Assembly: GCA_023412715.1 (NCBI GenBank)
Contig: JAEZCC010000044.1
Span: forward strand, 62,001 to 126,000
Direction of reading: 5' to 3'
Origin: Bacillota bacterium
GTDB lineage: Bacteria > Bacillota > Clostridia > Oscillospirales > Acutalibacteraceae
Length of the DNA: 64,000 nucleotides
Both the position numbers and the translations under genes were made by a program. Positions 28,509 through 37,600 of the stretch are shown here, piece by piece. The notes beneath the pieces are model-generated. The model saw only the letters and a list, made by a program, of their open reading frames with translations. It was not told the DNA's origin and searched no databases. Each line of letters opens with the position of its first letter. Position 1 is the first letter of the stretch.

Positions 28509-29707
28509 TGGGAATGGATAAGGGTGTCATTGAAATCTTGGACCGGGTCAGGCGTGACAGGGGCGACGAAGTTTTCGGCAATAAGGCGCTTCTGGGATCC
28601 CTGTTTGCCGATTATGCAAAGGGGCGTTTCAAGGGGGAGTTCCATCTCGTTAGCCTCGCGCTGGGTTCCGGCCTTTACAGTGAGCTGAAAGCAAGCCCTG
28701 AAGCCGCCGAAGAGATCCGCGCGCGGTACCGCATCCGTTTCGATTCGGAGTATTGCTGGACCGCGGAGCAGGTGGATTTCGTCGTCGACTGCTGCCTTAC
28801 CATGGCAAAGCCTCGGACGGAGGCTCACTGCGCCGGCGGGAACGGCGGCCTGCAGAACCTGGAGCGTTCGGCCGAGGGCGGGGACGCCGACGCGCAGTAC
28901 ACCCTCGCCGCTTTTTACGAAAAGGGCGGGGAAGTCCGGAAGGATCTTGAGAAGTCGGCGTTCTGGTATTACCGCGCGGCAGAGCAGGGGCACGCGGACG
29001 CCCAGCATAAATTCGGCCTGTGCTGCTATACCGGCAGGGGCGTGCCGCAGGACTACGGGCTGGCGGAATACTGGTTCCGGCAGGCCGCTGCGCAGGGCCA
29101 CGTGCTGGCCCAGTACAACCTTGGGGTGCGCTACAGCTACGGGCTTGGCACGGAACGCGACCTTTCGAAGGCCGCTTACTGGTTTGCCCGCGCGGCGAAG
29201 CAGGAGCATCCGGATGCGCAGAACAACTTGGGCCTTCTTTATAAAAACGGCCAGGGAGTGGCCCGGAATCCCGTGAAGGCGGCTTATTGGTTCGCAAAGG
29301 CCGCTCAGGCGGGCCACGCGGCGGCGCAGTACAATTTTGGGGAGTGCTACGAGCTTGGCGCCGGCGTCGGGAAAGATGCCGCAAAGGCCCTTTTCTGGTT
29401 TCAGAAGGCAGCGGAACACGGCAGCAGCGACGCCCAGTTCCGTCTCGGCGTTTGCTACGAAGCCGGAATCGGCGCGCCCAGAGAGCTGGATCTCGCGCTC
29501 AGCTGGTACCTGAAAGCGGCGGAGCACGGCAATGCGGATGCGAACAACAAACTGGGCGAATGCTGCTACCGGGGGCTGGGAGTGGAAAAAAACGACCACC
29601 AGGCCGGGATCTTCTGGGAAAAAGCGGCCGCCAGAGGGCAGAGAAGCGCGAAATATCATCTCAAGCAACTGGAAAGAGACAGCTGTGCTCCGCACGGCAA
29701 TGCATGA
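28508..29707 (+). CDS. Sel1-repeat protein with a helical N-terminal domain
   Basis: The ~399-aa protein has an N-terminal region of about 110 residues (FGNKALLGSLFADYAKG ... ALGSGLYSELKAS) and then seven to eight Sel1 repeats of 36 residues (e.g. GHADAQHKFGLCCYTG, GHVLAQYNLGVRYSYG, GNADANNKLGECCYRG), an alpha-solenoid used for protein-protein contacts. N-terminal regions of the same general look precede solenoid or chaperone modules in related clostridial proteins, as far as I recall; I cannot name the domain. No signal peptide is visible. The start is ambiguous between GTG 28505, ATG 28508 and ATG 28514. It is the last gene of the cassette and probably the adaptor or effector. Confidence 0.85.
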   Translation: MGMDKGVIEILDRVRRDRGDEVFGNKALLGSLFADYAKGRFKGEFHLVSLALGSGLYSELKASPEAAEEIRARYRIRFDSEYCWTAEQVDFVVDCCLTMAKPRTEAHCAGGNGGLQNLERSAEGGDADAQYTLAAFYEKGGEVRKDLEKSAFWYYRAAEQGHADAQHKFGLCCYTGRGVPQDYGLAEYWFRQAAAQGHVLAQYNLGVRYSYGLGTERDLSKAAYWFARAAKQEHPDAQNNLGLLYKNGQGVARNPVKAAYWFAKAAQAGHAAAQYNFGECYELGAGVGKDAAKALFWFQKAAEHGSSDAQFRLGVCYEAGIGAPRELDLALSWYLKAAEHGNADANNKLGECCYRGLGVEKNDHQAGIFWEKAAARGQRSAKYHLKQLERDSCAPHGNA

Positions 29708-29732
29708 ACTGCAGCCGCCCATAAAAACAAAG

Positions 29733-29786
29733 CTGTGCCCCTTCGGCCGGACCCGCTTCCATCGCGGTCCGGCCGAAGGGGCACAG
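29733..29786. terminator. Perfect 21-bp inverted repeat, bidirectional terminator
   Basis: The arms 29733-29753 and 29766-29786 are exact reverse complements, with a 12-base loop. It lies between the convergent Sel1 (+) and DUF1294 (-) genes. On the - strand it is followed by a T-rich tail (TTTGTTTTTA); on the + strand the tail is poorer in T (TGCTTGTC). It therefore best terminates the - strand genes but can act on both. Confidence 0.8.
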
Positions 29787-29805
29787 TGCTTGTCAATGGT
29801 ATTTT

Positions 29806-30084
29806 TTACATTGCCGCAAAGCGGATAAAGAAGCAGAGCGCGGACTGTAAAATCATGATTGCCGGGATGCCAAACATAAATTTCAGATGCTTTGTCTTGT
29901 GGCGGATCAGCAGCATGGCCGCCATCATCAAAAAGGAGCCGCCGAGCAGCGCAAACAGAAAAAGCGTGCGCTCCGGGATCCGCCGTTTGTGCAGGACTGC
30001 CCTGCGCTTGTCGGAAATCGTGACGAACGCGGCGGCAAGATTAATAATAATCAGGTAGCAAAGGCCGTATATATAGTAAGGCAT
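29806..30084 (-). CDS. DUF1294-family small membrane protein
   Basis: The 92-aa protein has the family stretch RTLFLFALLGGSFLMMAAM followed by RHKTKHLKFMFGIPAIMILQ, which is the DUF1294 signature. Three hydrophobic segments (about residues 5-22, 38-58 and 70-90) predict an integral membrane protein. Function unknown. It starts 3 bases after the zinc-ribbon gene and shares its promoter; GGAGGG precedes the ATG. Confidence 0.85.
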   Translation of the reverse strand: MPYYIYGLCYLIIINLAAAFVTISDKRRAVLHKRRIPERTLFLFALLGGSFLMMAAMLLIRHKTKHLKFMFGIPAIMILQSALCFFIRFAAM

Positions 30085-30087
30085 GTA

Positions 30088-30282
30088 CTACAGTTTCCCT
30101 CCGCAGTTGGCGCAGAAGCAGTCGCCGGGGGCGACCGGCGCACCGCAGCGCGGGCAGAAATGCGGTGCGTTCCCCGCGGCGACCCGGGACATGGCGGACG
30201 GGTCGATCTCGGCGGACGGGTCGCGTTCAATGCGGCGGCCGAGCTCCCGGGCGCCGCTTGTAACGGCAAAAAAGAAAAACAT
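30088..30282 (-). CDS. Small zinc-ribbon protein
   Basis: The 64-aa product ends with a complete zinc ribbon, CPRCGAPVAPGDCFCANCGG (two CxxC pairs), after a short N-terminal part with a hydrophobic start (MFFFFAV). GGAGG (plus-strand 30291-30295) lies 8 bases before the ATG, and a strong promoter lies upstream, so I consider it a real gene. Function unknown; it is coexpressed with the DUF1294 membrane protein. Confidence 0.7.
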   Translation of the reverse strand: MFFFFAVTSGARELGRRIERDPSAEIDPSAMSRVAAGNAPHFCPRCGAPVAPGDCFCANCGGKL

Positions 30283-30315
30283 GTTTAAGGCCTCCGATTC
30301 CTGTCGTTGTTTTTT

Positions 30316-30345
30316 ATCCTAGCACGGTCGGGATGCCGCTGTCAA
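30316..30345 (-). promoter_or_regulatory. Sigma-A promoter for the zinc-ribbon/DUF1294 pair
   Basis: On the - strand TTGACA (30345-30340) and TAGGAT (30321-30316) are 18 bases apart, with the transcription start close to 30309, just before the ribosome-binding site. Confidence 0.75.
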
Positions 30346-30376
30346 CGAAGCCCGCAGGGCGAAAGGAAGAAGCTAT

Positions 30377-31756
30377 ATGGTCATCAGGCTTTTCAACCGC
30401 CACAGCATCTTTGTCTGCCTTTGCTCTCTGGCTTTGGTCATTGCGGTCACCATGGCGGTCAACTTCAACCGCGGGCAGGGTTCGCAGGCCCCTCAGGGCG
30501 CGGATTCGGGGCTGTCGTCCGGATCCGGCGCTTTTTCCTCGACCATGTCTTCTGCTGCGGAGGACTCCGTTTTGCCTGCGTCTTCGGCGGCTTTGTCTGC
30601 CGGAAGCGGCTCCGGCAGCGCCGCGGCGTCTTCCGCGGCACAGAGCGGCGCCGTGACGACAAATGCTTCCGCCCAGGAGATGCGGGCGGTCTGGGTGCCT
30701 TATATGAGCCTGAACATGAGCAAGGAAGACGATAAAAGCGAGCAGGCGTTCCTCAAAAAATTCAACGTGATTGTCGCTACGGCCAAAAGCTGCGGCATGA
30801 ACACGCTGGTCGTGCAGGTACGTCCCTTCGGCGACGCGCTTTACCCTTCATCAGTTTTTCCGTGGAGCCATGTGGTGGGGGGGACCCAGGGCGTCAACCC
30901 GGGGTACGATCCTTTGAAAGACATGGTCGCCGCCTGCCATGCGGCGGGGCTTAAAATCCATGCGTGGGTCAATCCGCTGCGCATTCAGGCCAACGGGGCG
31001 CCCTCCATTTTGGCGACCGGAAACCCCTATTACAAATTCAGGGCGACGGCCTCGAAGTCCGATTATGTGATCGATTACCAGAATGGAAAATACTACAACC
31101 CGGCCTACGAGGAGGTCAGAAAGCTGATAGCGGACGGCGTCAGGGAGATCGCCGCGAATTACGACGTGGACGGCATCCAGTTCGACGATTATTTCTACCC
31201 GGCGCAGGACGCTTCGTTCGACAAGACGGCCTACGACGCCTACCGCTCGCAGTCGGCGAAGAACGGTACGCCGCTTCCCCTTTTGGATTGGCGCCGGGCC
31301 AATATCAGCGCCCTTGTTTCGGAGGTCTACCGCGCGGTGAAATCGGCCGGAAAAAACATCCCGTTCGGCATCGCGCCGCAGGGAAACATCCAGAACGACC
31401 TTGGCATGGGCGCCGACGTGTCGGCGTGGTGTTCCGCGCGCGGATATGTGGACTACATCTGCCCGCAGCTTTACTACAATTTCGACAACCCGACCCTGCC
31501 GTTCAATACCGCCGCCGAAAGCTGGCGCAGCTTGGTCAAAAATTCCGGCATCAAGCTGTATTTCGGTCTGGCGGCCTATAAGGCCGGCTCCGACGCCGAC
31601 AGCGGGACCTGGAAAAAATCGTCCGATATCCTCGCTTCTCAGGTTCAGTACGGGCGCAAAGTCTCCTGCGACGGGTTTATGTTCTATTCCTGCGATTATC
31701 TGACGGGGGATCAGACAAAAGAGGAGGTGCAGAATGTTGTAAAGCTTTTAACCTGA
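30377..31756 (+). CDS. GHL10-family glycosidase-like exported protein
   Basis: The 459-aa protein has an N-terminal hydrophobic segment (about residues 10-28) that acts as signal anchor or signal peptide, a serine/alanine/glycine-rich linker (about 30-97), and a TIM-barrel domain of the glycosyl-hydrolase-like 10 family (MRAVWVPYMSLNM ... VVQVRPFGDALYPSS ... HAWVNPLRI ... DGIQFDDYFYP). The acidic pair in FDDYF is the likely active-site region. Family members are lipoproteins or anchored enzymes thought to cleave cell-surface glycans. The 3' end overlaps the convergent mtaB end by 9 bases. Confidence 0.85.
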   Translation: MVIRLFNRHSIFVCLCSLALVIAVTMAVNFNRGQGSQAPQGADSGLSSGSGAFSSTMSSAAEDSVLPASSAALSAGSGSGSAAASSAAQSGAVTTNASAQEMRAVWVPYMSLNMSKEDDKSEQAFLKKFNVIVATAKSCGMNTLVVQVRPFGDALYPSSVFPWSHVVGGTQGVNPGYDPLKDMVAACHAAGLKIHAWVNPLRIQANGAPSILATGNPYYKFRATASKSDYVIDYQNGKYYNPAYEEVRKLIADGVREIAANYDVDGIQFDDYFYPAQDASFDKTAYDAYRSQSAKNGTPLPLLDWRRANISALVSEVYRAVKSAGKNIPFGIAPQGNIQNDLGMGADVSAWCSARGYVDYICPQLYYNFDNPTLPFNTAAESWRSLVKNSGIKLYFGLAAYKAGSDADSGTWKKSSDILASQVQYGRKVSCDGFMFYSCDYLTGDQTKEEVQNVVKLLT

Positions 31757-33043
31757 ACAGCCGGGAAGCTCTCCCGTGCAGAAATCTTCTTCGGCCGCCG
31801 CGATGCGCACGGGAAGGATTCGGCCGCGCAGGTCTTCGCCGGAAGCGACCTGTACGGGCGTGTAGTTGAGCGTATAGCCTTCGTAGACGTCCTGCTGGTG
31901 CTTCTGCTCAAACAGGACAGGCTCCGTCAGGCCCGCCTGGCGTTCCAGAAACGCTTTTCTGGTCTGCCTGGCCGCCTCTATCATCTCTGCGCTGCGCTCC
32001 TCGCCGACGCGGCGGGGGACCTGCCCGTCCATTTTAGCGGCGGCGGTCCCGGGCCTGCGGGAATAGACGAAAACGTGGGCCTTAGCAAAGCCGATTTCCC
32101 GCTCGAAGGTGAGCGACTGCCGGAATTCTTCTTCCGTTTCTCCGGGAAAGCCGACCATAATGTCCGTCGTGATCGCCGCGTTGGGGAAGACGACGCGCAG
32201 GTTGTTCACGATGGTGCGGTATTCTTCGGCCGTATAATGGCGGTTCATGCGCTTCAAAGTTGCGTCGCAGCCGCTTTGCAGGGAAAGGTGGAACTGAGGG
32301 CAGAGCTTCGGCTGTTCCCTGAGCCGCCGGATGACCTCTTCGTCCAGGCGCTCCGGCTCCAGAGAGCCGAGCCGGACCCTGTCAATGCCATCCACTTTAC
32401 AGGCTGTATCCACGGCGTCGCACAGCGTCAGGCCGGTTTCCTGCCCATAGGCGGGAAGGTTGATGCCGGTCAGAACGACCTCCCGGTAGCCGTTCGCGGC
32501 GATCTGCGACAGCTCGGCCCGCAGGTCGTCCATGGACTTGGAGTGGACGCGGCCGCGCGCGTAGGGGATGATGCAGTAGGAACAGAAGCGGTTGCAGCCG
32601 TCTTCGATTTTGACGAAAGCACGCGTCCGTTCAAAAAAATGCCCGACGCGCATCGGCTCGAACATGTCGCCGTGCGGCGCAATGTCGACGATGCGGCGGC
32701 GCGACGCCAGAAAATCCTGAATATCGTGCGCCAGAACGGAACGGTTCGAATTGCCCAGCACGATGTCGGCTTCCTTAAGGCGCCCGGCCTCTTCCGGAAA
32801 AGCCTGCGGCATGCAGCCGGTGAGGACGACGACCGCCGACGGATTCTCCCGCCGGGCCCTGCGCAGGGCCTGCCGGACTTTCCGGTCGCTTTCCGCCGTG
32901 ACGGTGCAGGAGTTGACGATTACGACGTCGCTTTCCGCCGCGACGCCGTCAACGGTATAGCCCTGCGCCGCAAGGTCCCCGAGCATTGCCTGCGATTCAT
33001 ACTGATTTACTTTGCAGCCGAGCGTGATAACGGAAACTTTCAT
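31748..33043 (-). CDS. mtaB: tRNA (t6A37-C2)-methylthiotransferase MtaB
   Basis: MtaB converts t6A37 to ms2t6A37 in tRNAs. The 431-aa protein has the N-terminal UPF0004 cysteines (LGCKVNQYESQA, NSCTV, TGCMPQAF) for the auxiliary iron-sulfur cluster, the radical SAM motif CNRFCSYC, and a C-terminal TRAM-like region. The start MKVSVITLGCKVNQYE and length match MtaB rather than MiaB or RimO. AGGAAAGG lies before the ATG. It is convergent with the GHL10 gene and divergent from the HPr-like gene. Confidence 0.95.
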   Translation of the reverse strand: MKVSVITLGCKVNQYESQAMLGDLAAQGYTVDGVAAESDVVIVNSCTVTAESDRKVRQALRRARRENPSAVVVLTGCMPQAFPEEAGRLKEADIVLGNSNRSVLAHDIQDFLASRRRIVDIAPHGDMFEPMRVGHFFERTRAFVKIEDGCNRFCSYCIIPYARGRVHSKSMDDLRAELSQIAANGYREVVLTGINLPAYGQETGLTLCDAVDTACKVDGIDRVRLGSLEPERLDEEVIRRLREQPKLCPQFHLSLQSGCDATLKRMNRHYTAEEYRTIVNNLRVVFPNAAITTDIMVGFPGETEEEFRQSLTFEREIGFAKAHVFVYSRRPGTAAAKMDGQVPRRVGEERSAEMIEAARQTRKAFLERQAGLTEPVLFEQKHQQDVYEGYTLNYTPVQVASGEDLRGRILPVRIAAAEEDFCTGELPGCSG

Positions 33044-33112
33044 TTGGTTACCTTTCCTAAAATGTATCTATTTTATTTGGTATAAGATGAAAATCTATAG
33101 GAATTTTGCACA

Positions 33113-33141
33113 TTGACCAACGCCAAAAAATGAACTATTCT
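33113..33141 (+). promoter_or_regulatory. Promoter of the HPr-like gene
   Basis: TTGACC (33113-33118) and TATTCT (33136-33141) with 17 bases between; the gene's Shine-Dalgarno GGAGGG lies about 40 bases further on. Confidence 0.65.
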
Positions 33142-33191
33142 TGTTAAGTTGGAAAACTGTTAAACCCAGGTTAAACACGGAGGGAAACGCC

Positions 33192-33455
33192 ATGTACACA
33201 GCATCCATACTTTTGTCGAGTATCGAAGCAGTCAAAAAGTTTGTGACATTGACCAACAGCTATAGTTTTCCTGTAAATCTGACGACAGAGAGAGGCACCA
33301 TAGACGCAAAGTCAATCATGGGTATTTTCAGCATGGATTTGTCCAAGCCTTTGCGCATCGAAGTGGACTCGGACGCAGCCCAGGAAACGGATCAGGAAGA
33401 ATTCATCCGTCAGCTTCAGCAGTTCAAATACGTTTCTTCCGTCAGCGATTCATAA
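33192..33455 (+). CDS. HPr-like protein without the active-site histidine
   Basis: The 87-aa protein aligns with HPr/Crh over its whole length: SIMGIFSMDLSKPLRIEV corresponds to the SIMGVMSLG region of HPr, so the regulatory serine (Ser41, equivalent to HPr Ser46) is present. The stretch GIHARPA that carries the phosphorylated His15 of HPr is replaced by SSIEAVK, with serine at the histidine position and Glu at the arginine. It therefore cannot be a PTS phosphocarrier. Crh of Bacillus also lacks His15 and works only in regulation. The ATG at 33192 follows GGAGGGAAAC. Single-gene unit with its own promoter and terminator. Confidence 0.85.
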   Translation: MYTASILLSSIEAVKKFVTLTNSYSFPVNLTTERGTIDAKSIMGIFSMDLSKPLRIEVDSDAAQETDQEEFIRQLQQFKYVSSVSDS

Positions 33456-33462
33456 AAGTCTT

Positions 33463-33487
33463 CACCCGGCTTCGGCCGGGTGTTTTT

Positions 33488-33489
<2 letters not shown>
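33463..33489 (+). terminator. Terminator after the HPr-like gene
   Basis: CACCCGGC-TTCG-GCCGGGTG (33463-33482) with a UUCG tetraloop and seven T. It lies between convergent genes and may also serve the ABC-F gene on the other strand, whose stop codon it abuts. Confidence 0.85.
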
Positions 33490-35392
<1,903 letters not shown>

Positions 35393-35453
35393 AACAATAC
35401 CCCTTATATGTAAGCCATGCGGGGCGCGGGGCCCCGCCGTGTTTCTCTTTGCT

Positions 35454-35482
35454 ATTATAGCGGAAGCGGTGGGTGAAATCAA
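35454..35482 (-). promoter_or_regulatory. Promoter of the ABC-F gene
   Basis: On the - strand TTGATT (35482-35477) and a perfect TATAAT (35459-35454), 17 bases apart. The leader of about 55 nt contains a GC-rich inverted repeat (GGGGCGCGGGGCCCC). Confidence 0.8.
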
Positions 35483-35494
35483 GCGGACGCGGGC

Positions 35495-35932
35495 CTAGAG
35501 AAATTCCCGCATGGATTCGATGCGCCTTTCCTCGGAATCGATATACCGTTCGGCGAGCCATCTGATTTTCGGCGGTTCGTCGGGAAAATCGTCCAGCGCC
35601 TTTGCAAGGGTGCTGATTCCCGCGGATGCCCCCGAAATCATCATGCCCGCAAAATGGCCGGGGTCGCGCCGAACGTTTGACCCGAGGCGGAAAGCCGACC
35701 GCAGCGCCCTTTTTGCGGCCGGGCGCAGTTCCCCGGGCAGCTGCCGCATTTCCTGCAGCATGGCCCGGGACTGCCGCATGGCGTCCGCATAGGCTTCGCT
35801 CTGCTTTTTGATCTGTTCCCTGAGCCTTTGGTCCCGTACTTTCGGCAGGACGATTTCAGACGCCTCCATGCCCATTTTTGAAATCTGGTACAGCTGGTCC
35901 AGAATTTCCGGCCGGACTTCTCGCTTTTTCAC
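35495..35932 (-). CDS. Small helical protein of unknown function
   Basis: The 145-aa product is predicted to be almost wholly alpha-helical and looks like a four-helix bundle: long amphipathic stretches from VRPEILDQLYQISKMGMEASE to RYIDSEERRIESMREFL, with few aromatics. It could belong to a ferritin-like family (e.g. DUF2383), but the expected metal-binding glutamate/histidine pattern is not clear. The GTG at 35932 is chosen because GGGAGGG precedes it; a longer frame upstream is the shadow of the TIM-barrel gene. Divergent from the next gene. Confidence 0.65.
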   Translation of the reverse strand: MKKREVRPEILDQLYQISKMGMEASEIVLPKVRDQRLREQIKKQSEAYADAMRQSRAMLQEMRQLPGELRPAAKRALRSAFRLGSNVRRDPGHFAGMMISGASAGISTLAKALDDFPDEPPKIRWLAERYIDSEERRIESMREFL

Positions 35933-35994
35933 GGATCGTCCCTCCCTTCGGAACCTTGCCGTTTTAGTAATAACCCGTTCCTCCATTTTTAAAC

Positions 35995-36023
35995 TGGACA
36001 ATTTTGCGGTCAGGGCATATAAT
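35995..36023 (+). promoter_or_regulatory. Promoter of the TIM-barrel isomerase gene
   Basis: TGGACA (35995-36000) and a perfect TATAAT (36018-36023), 17 bases apart. The start codon is only 17 bases further, so the message has a very short leader (about 11 nt or less upstream of the start), which holds the GGGAGGTG ribosome-binding site. Confidence 0.75.
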
Positions 36024-36040
36024 TGTCGGGAGGTGATTCT

Positions 36041-36820
36041 ATGCAGGTCGGCATTTCCACCGCATGCCTGTACCCGATGCTTCTGGAAGAATCGTTTACA
36101 AGGCTGCTCTCCCTCGGGTTCCGCTGCTTCGAGGTCTTCGTCAACACGTGCAGCGAACTGCGGGAGCCGTTCGTCGGCCGCATCCGCCGGATGGCGGACG
36201 ACAGCGGCAGCGTGATCCGATCTGTTCACCCCTTTACCTCCGGCTACGAAAACTTTTTGCTTTTTTCCGAGTACAAGCGGCGCTTTTTGGACGGGCTTGA
36301 GTTTTACAGACGCTATTTTCACGCCTGCAATCTTCTGGGCGCCGACATCCTGGTCCTTCACGGCAGAAGAAGCGACAAAAGCAGCATCACCGACGCGGAG
36401 TTTTTCGAGCGCTACGCCAGGCTGTTTGAGCTGGGCCGCTCGTTCGGGGTGACCGTTGCACAGGAAAACGTGAACCTCTACTGCAGCGACGACCCGTCGT
36501 TCCTGCGCAGGATGCGGAGCGCCTGCGGCGACGGCTGCGCCTTTGTTCTGGACATTAAGCAGGCCGTGCGCGGGGGAGCGGATCCGTTTGCGCTCTGCGC
36601 CGCGATGGGGGAGAAAATCGTCCACGTGCACATCAACGACAACAGCCCGGCTTCGGACTGCCTGTTGCCCGGCTTCGGCCAAATGGATTACGCAAGGCTG
36701 ATATCGATGCTGCGCGGCTTCGGTTTCGACGGCAGCCTGATTATCGAAGTGTACCGCAAAAGCTTCGGCGGCGTCGCCGAAATCGCGCAGGCCAAGAAAA
36801 ACGTGGAGAGAATCATCTGA
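36041..36820 (+). CDS. Sugar phosphate isomerase/epimerase-type TIM-barrel protein
   Basis: The 259-aa product has the AP endonuclease 2/xylose-isomerase-like TIM-barrel layout: VGISTACLY, RSVHPFTSGY, ADILVLHGRR, VAQENVN, FVLDIKQA, VHVHINDNSPASDCLLPGFGQMDY and LIIEVYRKSF. The conserved His, Glu, Asp and His residues in HG, QEN, LD and HIND form the usual divalent metal site. The substrate cannot be deduced. GGGAGGTG lies before the ATG. It has its own promoter and is followed by the nrdR promoter. Confidence 0.8.
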   Translation: MQVGISTACLYPMLLEESFTRLLSLGFRCFEVFVNTCSELREPFVGRIRRMADDSGSVIRSVHPFTSGYENFLLFSEYKRRFLDGLEFYRRYFHACNLLGADILVLHGRRSDKSSITDAEFFERYARLFELGRSFGVTVAQENVNLYCSDDPSFLRRMRSACGDGCAFVLDIKQAVRGGADPFALCAAMGEKIVHVHINDNSPASDCLLPGFGQMDYARLISMLRGFGFDGSLIIEVYRKSFGGVAEIAQAKKNVERII

Positions 36821-36857
36821 TTCAATGTGATTTTATTCGACTTTCTTTTTCAAAAAT

Positions 36858-36907
36858 TTGACAGATTCGCTTGATGTTTGTATTAAAAAATGTTATATTT
36901 GTATAAT
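36858..36907 (+). promoter_or_regulatory. Promoter region of nrdR
   Basis: A TTGACA (36858-36863) with TATTAA 17 bases later (36881-36886). The very AT-rich stretch after it offers two more -10 boxes, TATATT (36894-36899) and TATAAT (36902-36907), with weaker -35 partners, so start sites may overlap. Confidence 0.7.
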
Positions 36908-36936
36908 GAAAAAATCGGTTGGAGGGAGAATGACAG

Positions 36937-37395
36937 ATGAAATGCCCCTATTGCGGCTATGCGGAAAGCAAGGTGATCGATTCCCGCCCCACCGACGAGG
37001 GAGAACGGATTCGCAGGCGGAGAGAATGCCTGAAATGCTCAAAGCGTTTTACGACCTATGAGGTCATTGAAACCGTCCCGATCGTTGTGATCAAAAAAGA
37101 CAAGTCCCGGGAGACCTTCGACCGCAACAAGCTGCTGAACGGCTTGCTCCGCGCATGCGAAAAACGCCCCGTGTCAATCGAAGTGCTGGAGCAGATTGTG
37201 GACGAAATCGAAAGCATGCTGCAGAATTCCCTGGACCGCGAGGTCCCGTCCAGCCTGATTGGCAAGTATGCGATGGAAAAGCTGAAAAATGTGGACGAAG
37301 TGGCCTATGTGCGGTTTGCATCGGTTTACCGCCAGTTCAAGGACATCAACACGTTCATGGAAGAACTCAGCCGGATGATGAAAAACAGAAAATGA
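36937..37395 (+). CDS. nrdR: Transcriptional repressor NrdR
   Basis: NrdR (152 aa) represses ribonucleotide reductase genes when dATP is plentiful. It starts with the zinc ribbon MKCPYCGY ... [12 protein letters not shown], followed by the ATP-cone domain ([29 protein letters not shown]). Length and sequence are canonical. The ATG at 36937 is preceded by GGAGGG. It is a single-gene unit with its own promoter and terminator, next to the pyrH cluster. Confidence 0.97.
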   Translation: MKCPYCGYAESKVIDSRPTDEGERIRRRRECLKCSKRFTTYEVIETVPIVVIKKDKSRETFDRNKLLNGLLRACEKRPVSIEVLEQIVDEIESMLQNSLDREVPSSLIGKYAMEKLKNVDEVAYVRFASVYRQFKDINTFMEELSRMMKNRK

Positions 37396-37424
37396 GCCGT
37401 GCGGCCGAGGCCGCGCGGAAGCAA

Positions 37425-37458
37425 AACAGCCGCCGCTCTGATGGGCGGCTTGTTTTTT
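37425..37458 (+). terminator. Terminator after nrdR
   Basis: AGCCGCC (37428-37434) pairs with GGCGGCT (37444-37450), extended by A.T pairs, and is followed by TGTTTTTT. Confidence 0.85.
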
Positions 37459-37544
37459 GAGAGCACGTTATGGCGGGATTGTGTCCGGAATGTTTCTTTT
37501 CTGTGAAAAGTGTCAATCCTCTGTTTTGAAAGGGTACGAAGGAC

Positions 37545-37578
37545 TTTACTTTGACCATGGGTTATTGTAAAATATAAG
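37545..37578 (+). promoter_or_regulatory. Promoter of the pyrH-to-polC cluster
   Basis: Two overlapping readings: TTTACT (37545-37550) with TAAAAT (37568-37573) at 17 bases, or TTGACC (37551-37556) with TATAAG (37573-37578) at 16 bases. Either starts the message just before pyrH. The 150 bases after the nrdR terminator hold nothing else I can name. Confidence 0.6.
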
Positions 37579-37600
37579 AAATTAGACGGGAGTGTTGACT

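Noticed and set aside
31748..31756. Possible misassembly where the GHL10 and mtaB ends overlap by 9 bases
   Set aside because: Both reading frames are intact to the end and convergent 3' overlaps of this size are common in compact genomes.
35933..36682. N-terminal extension of the - strand helical protein to 395 aa
   Set aside because: The extension is antisense to the TIM-barrel gene and crosses its promoter; the GTG at 35932 has its own ribosome-binding site.
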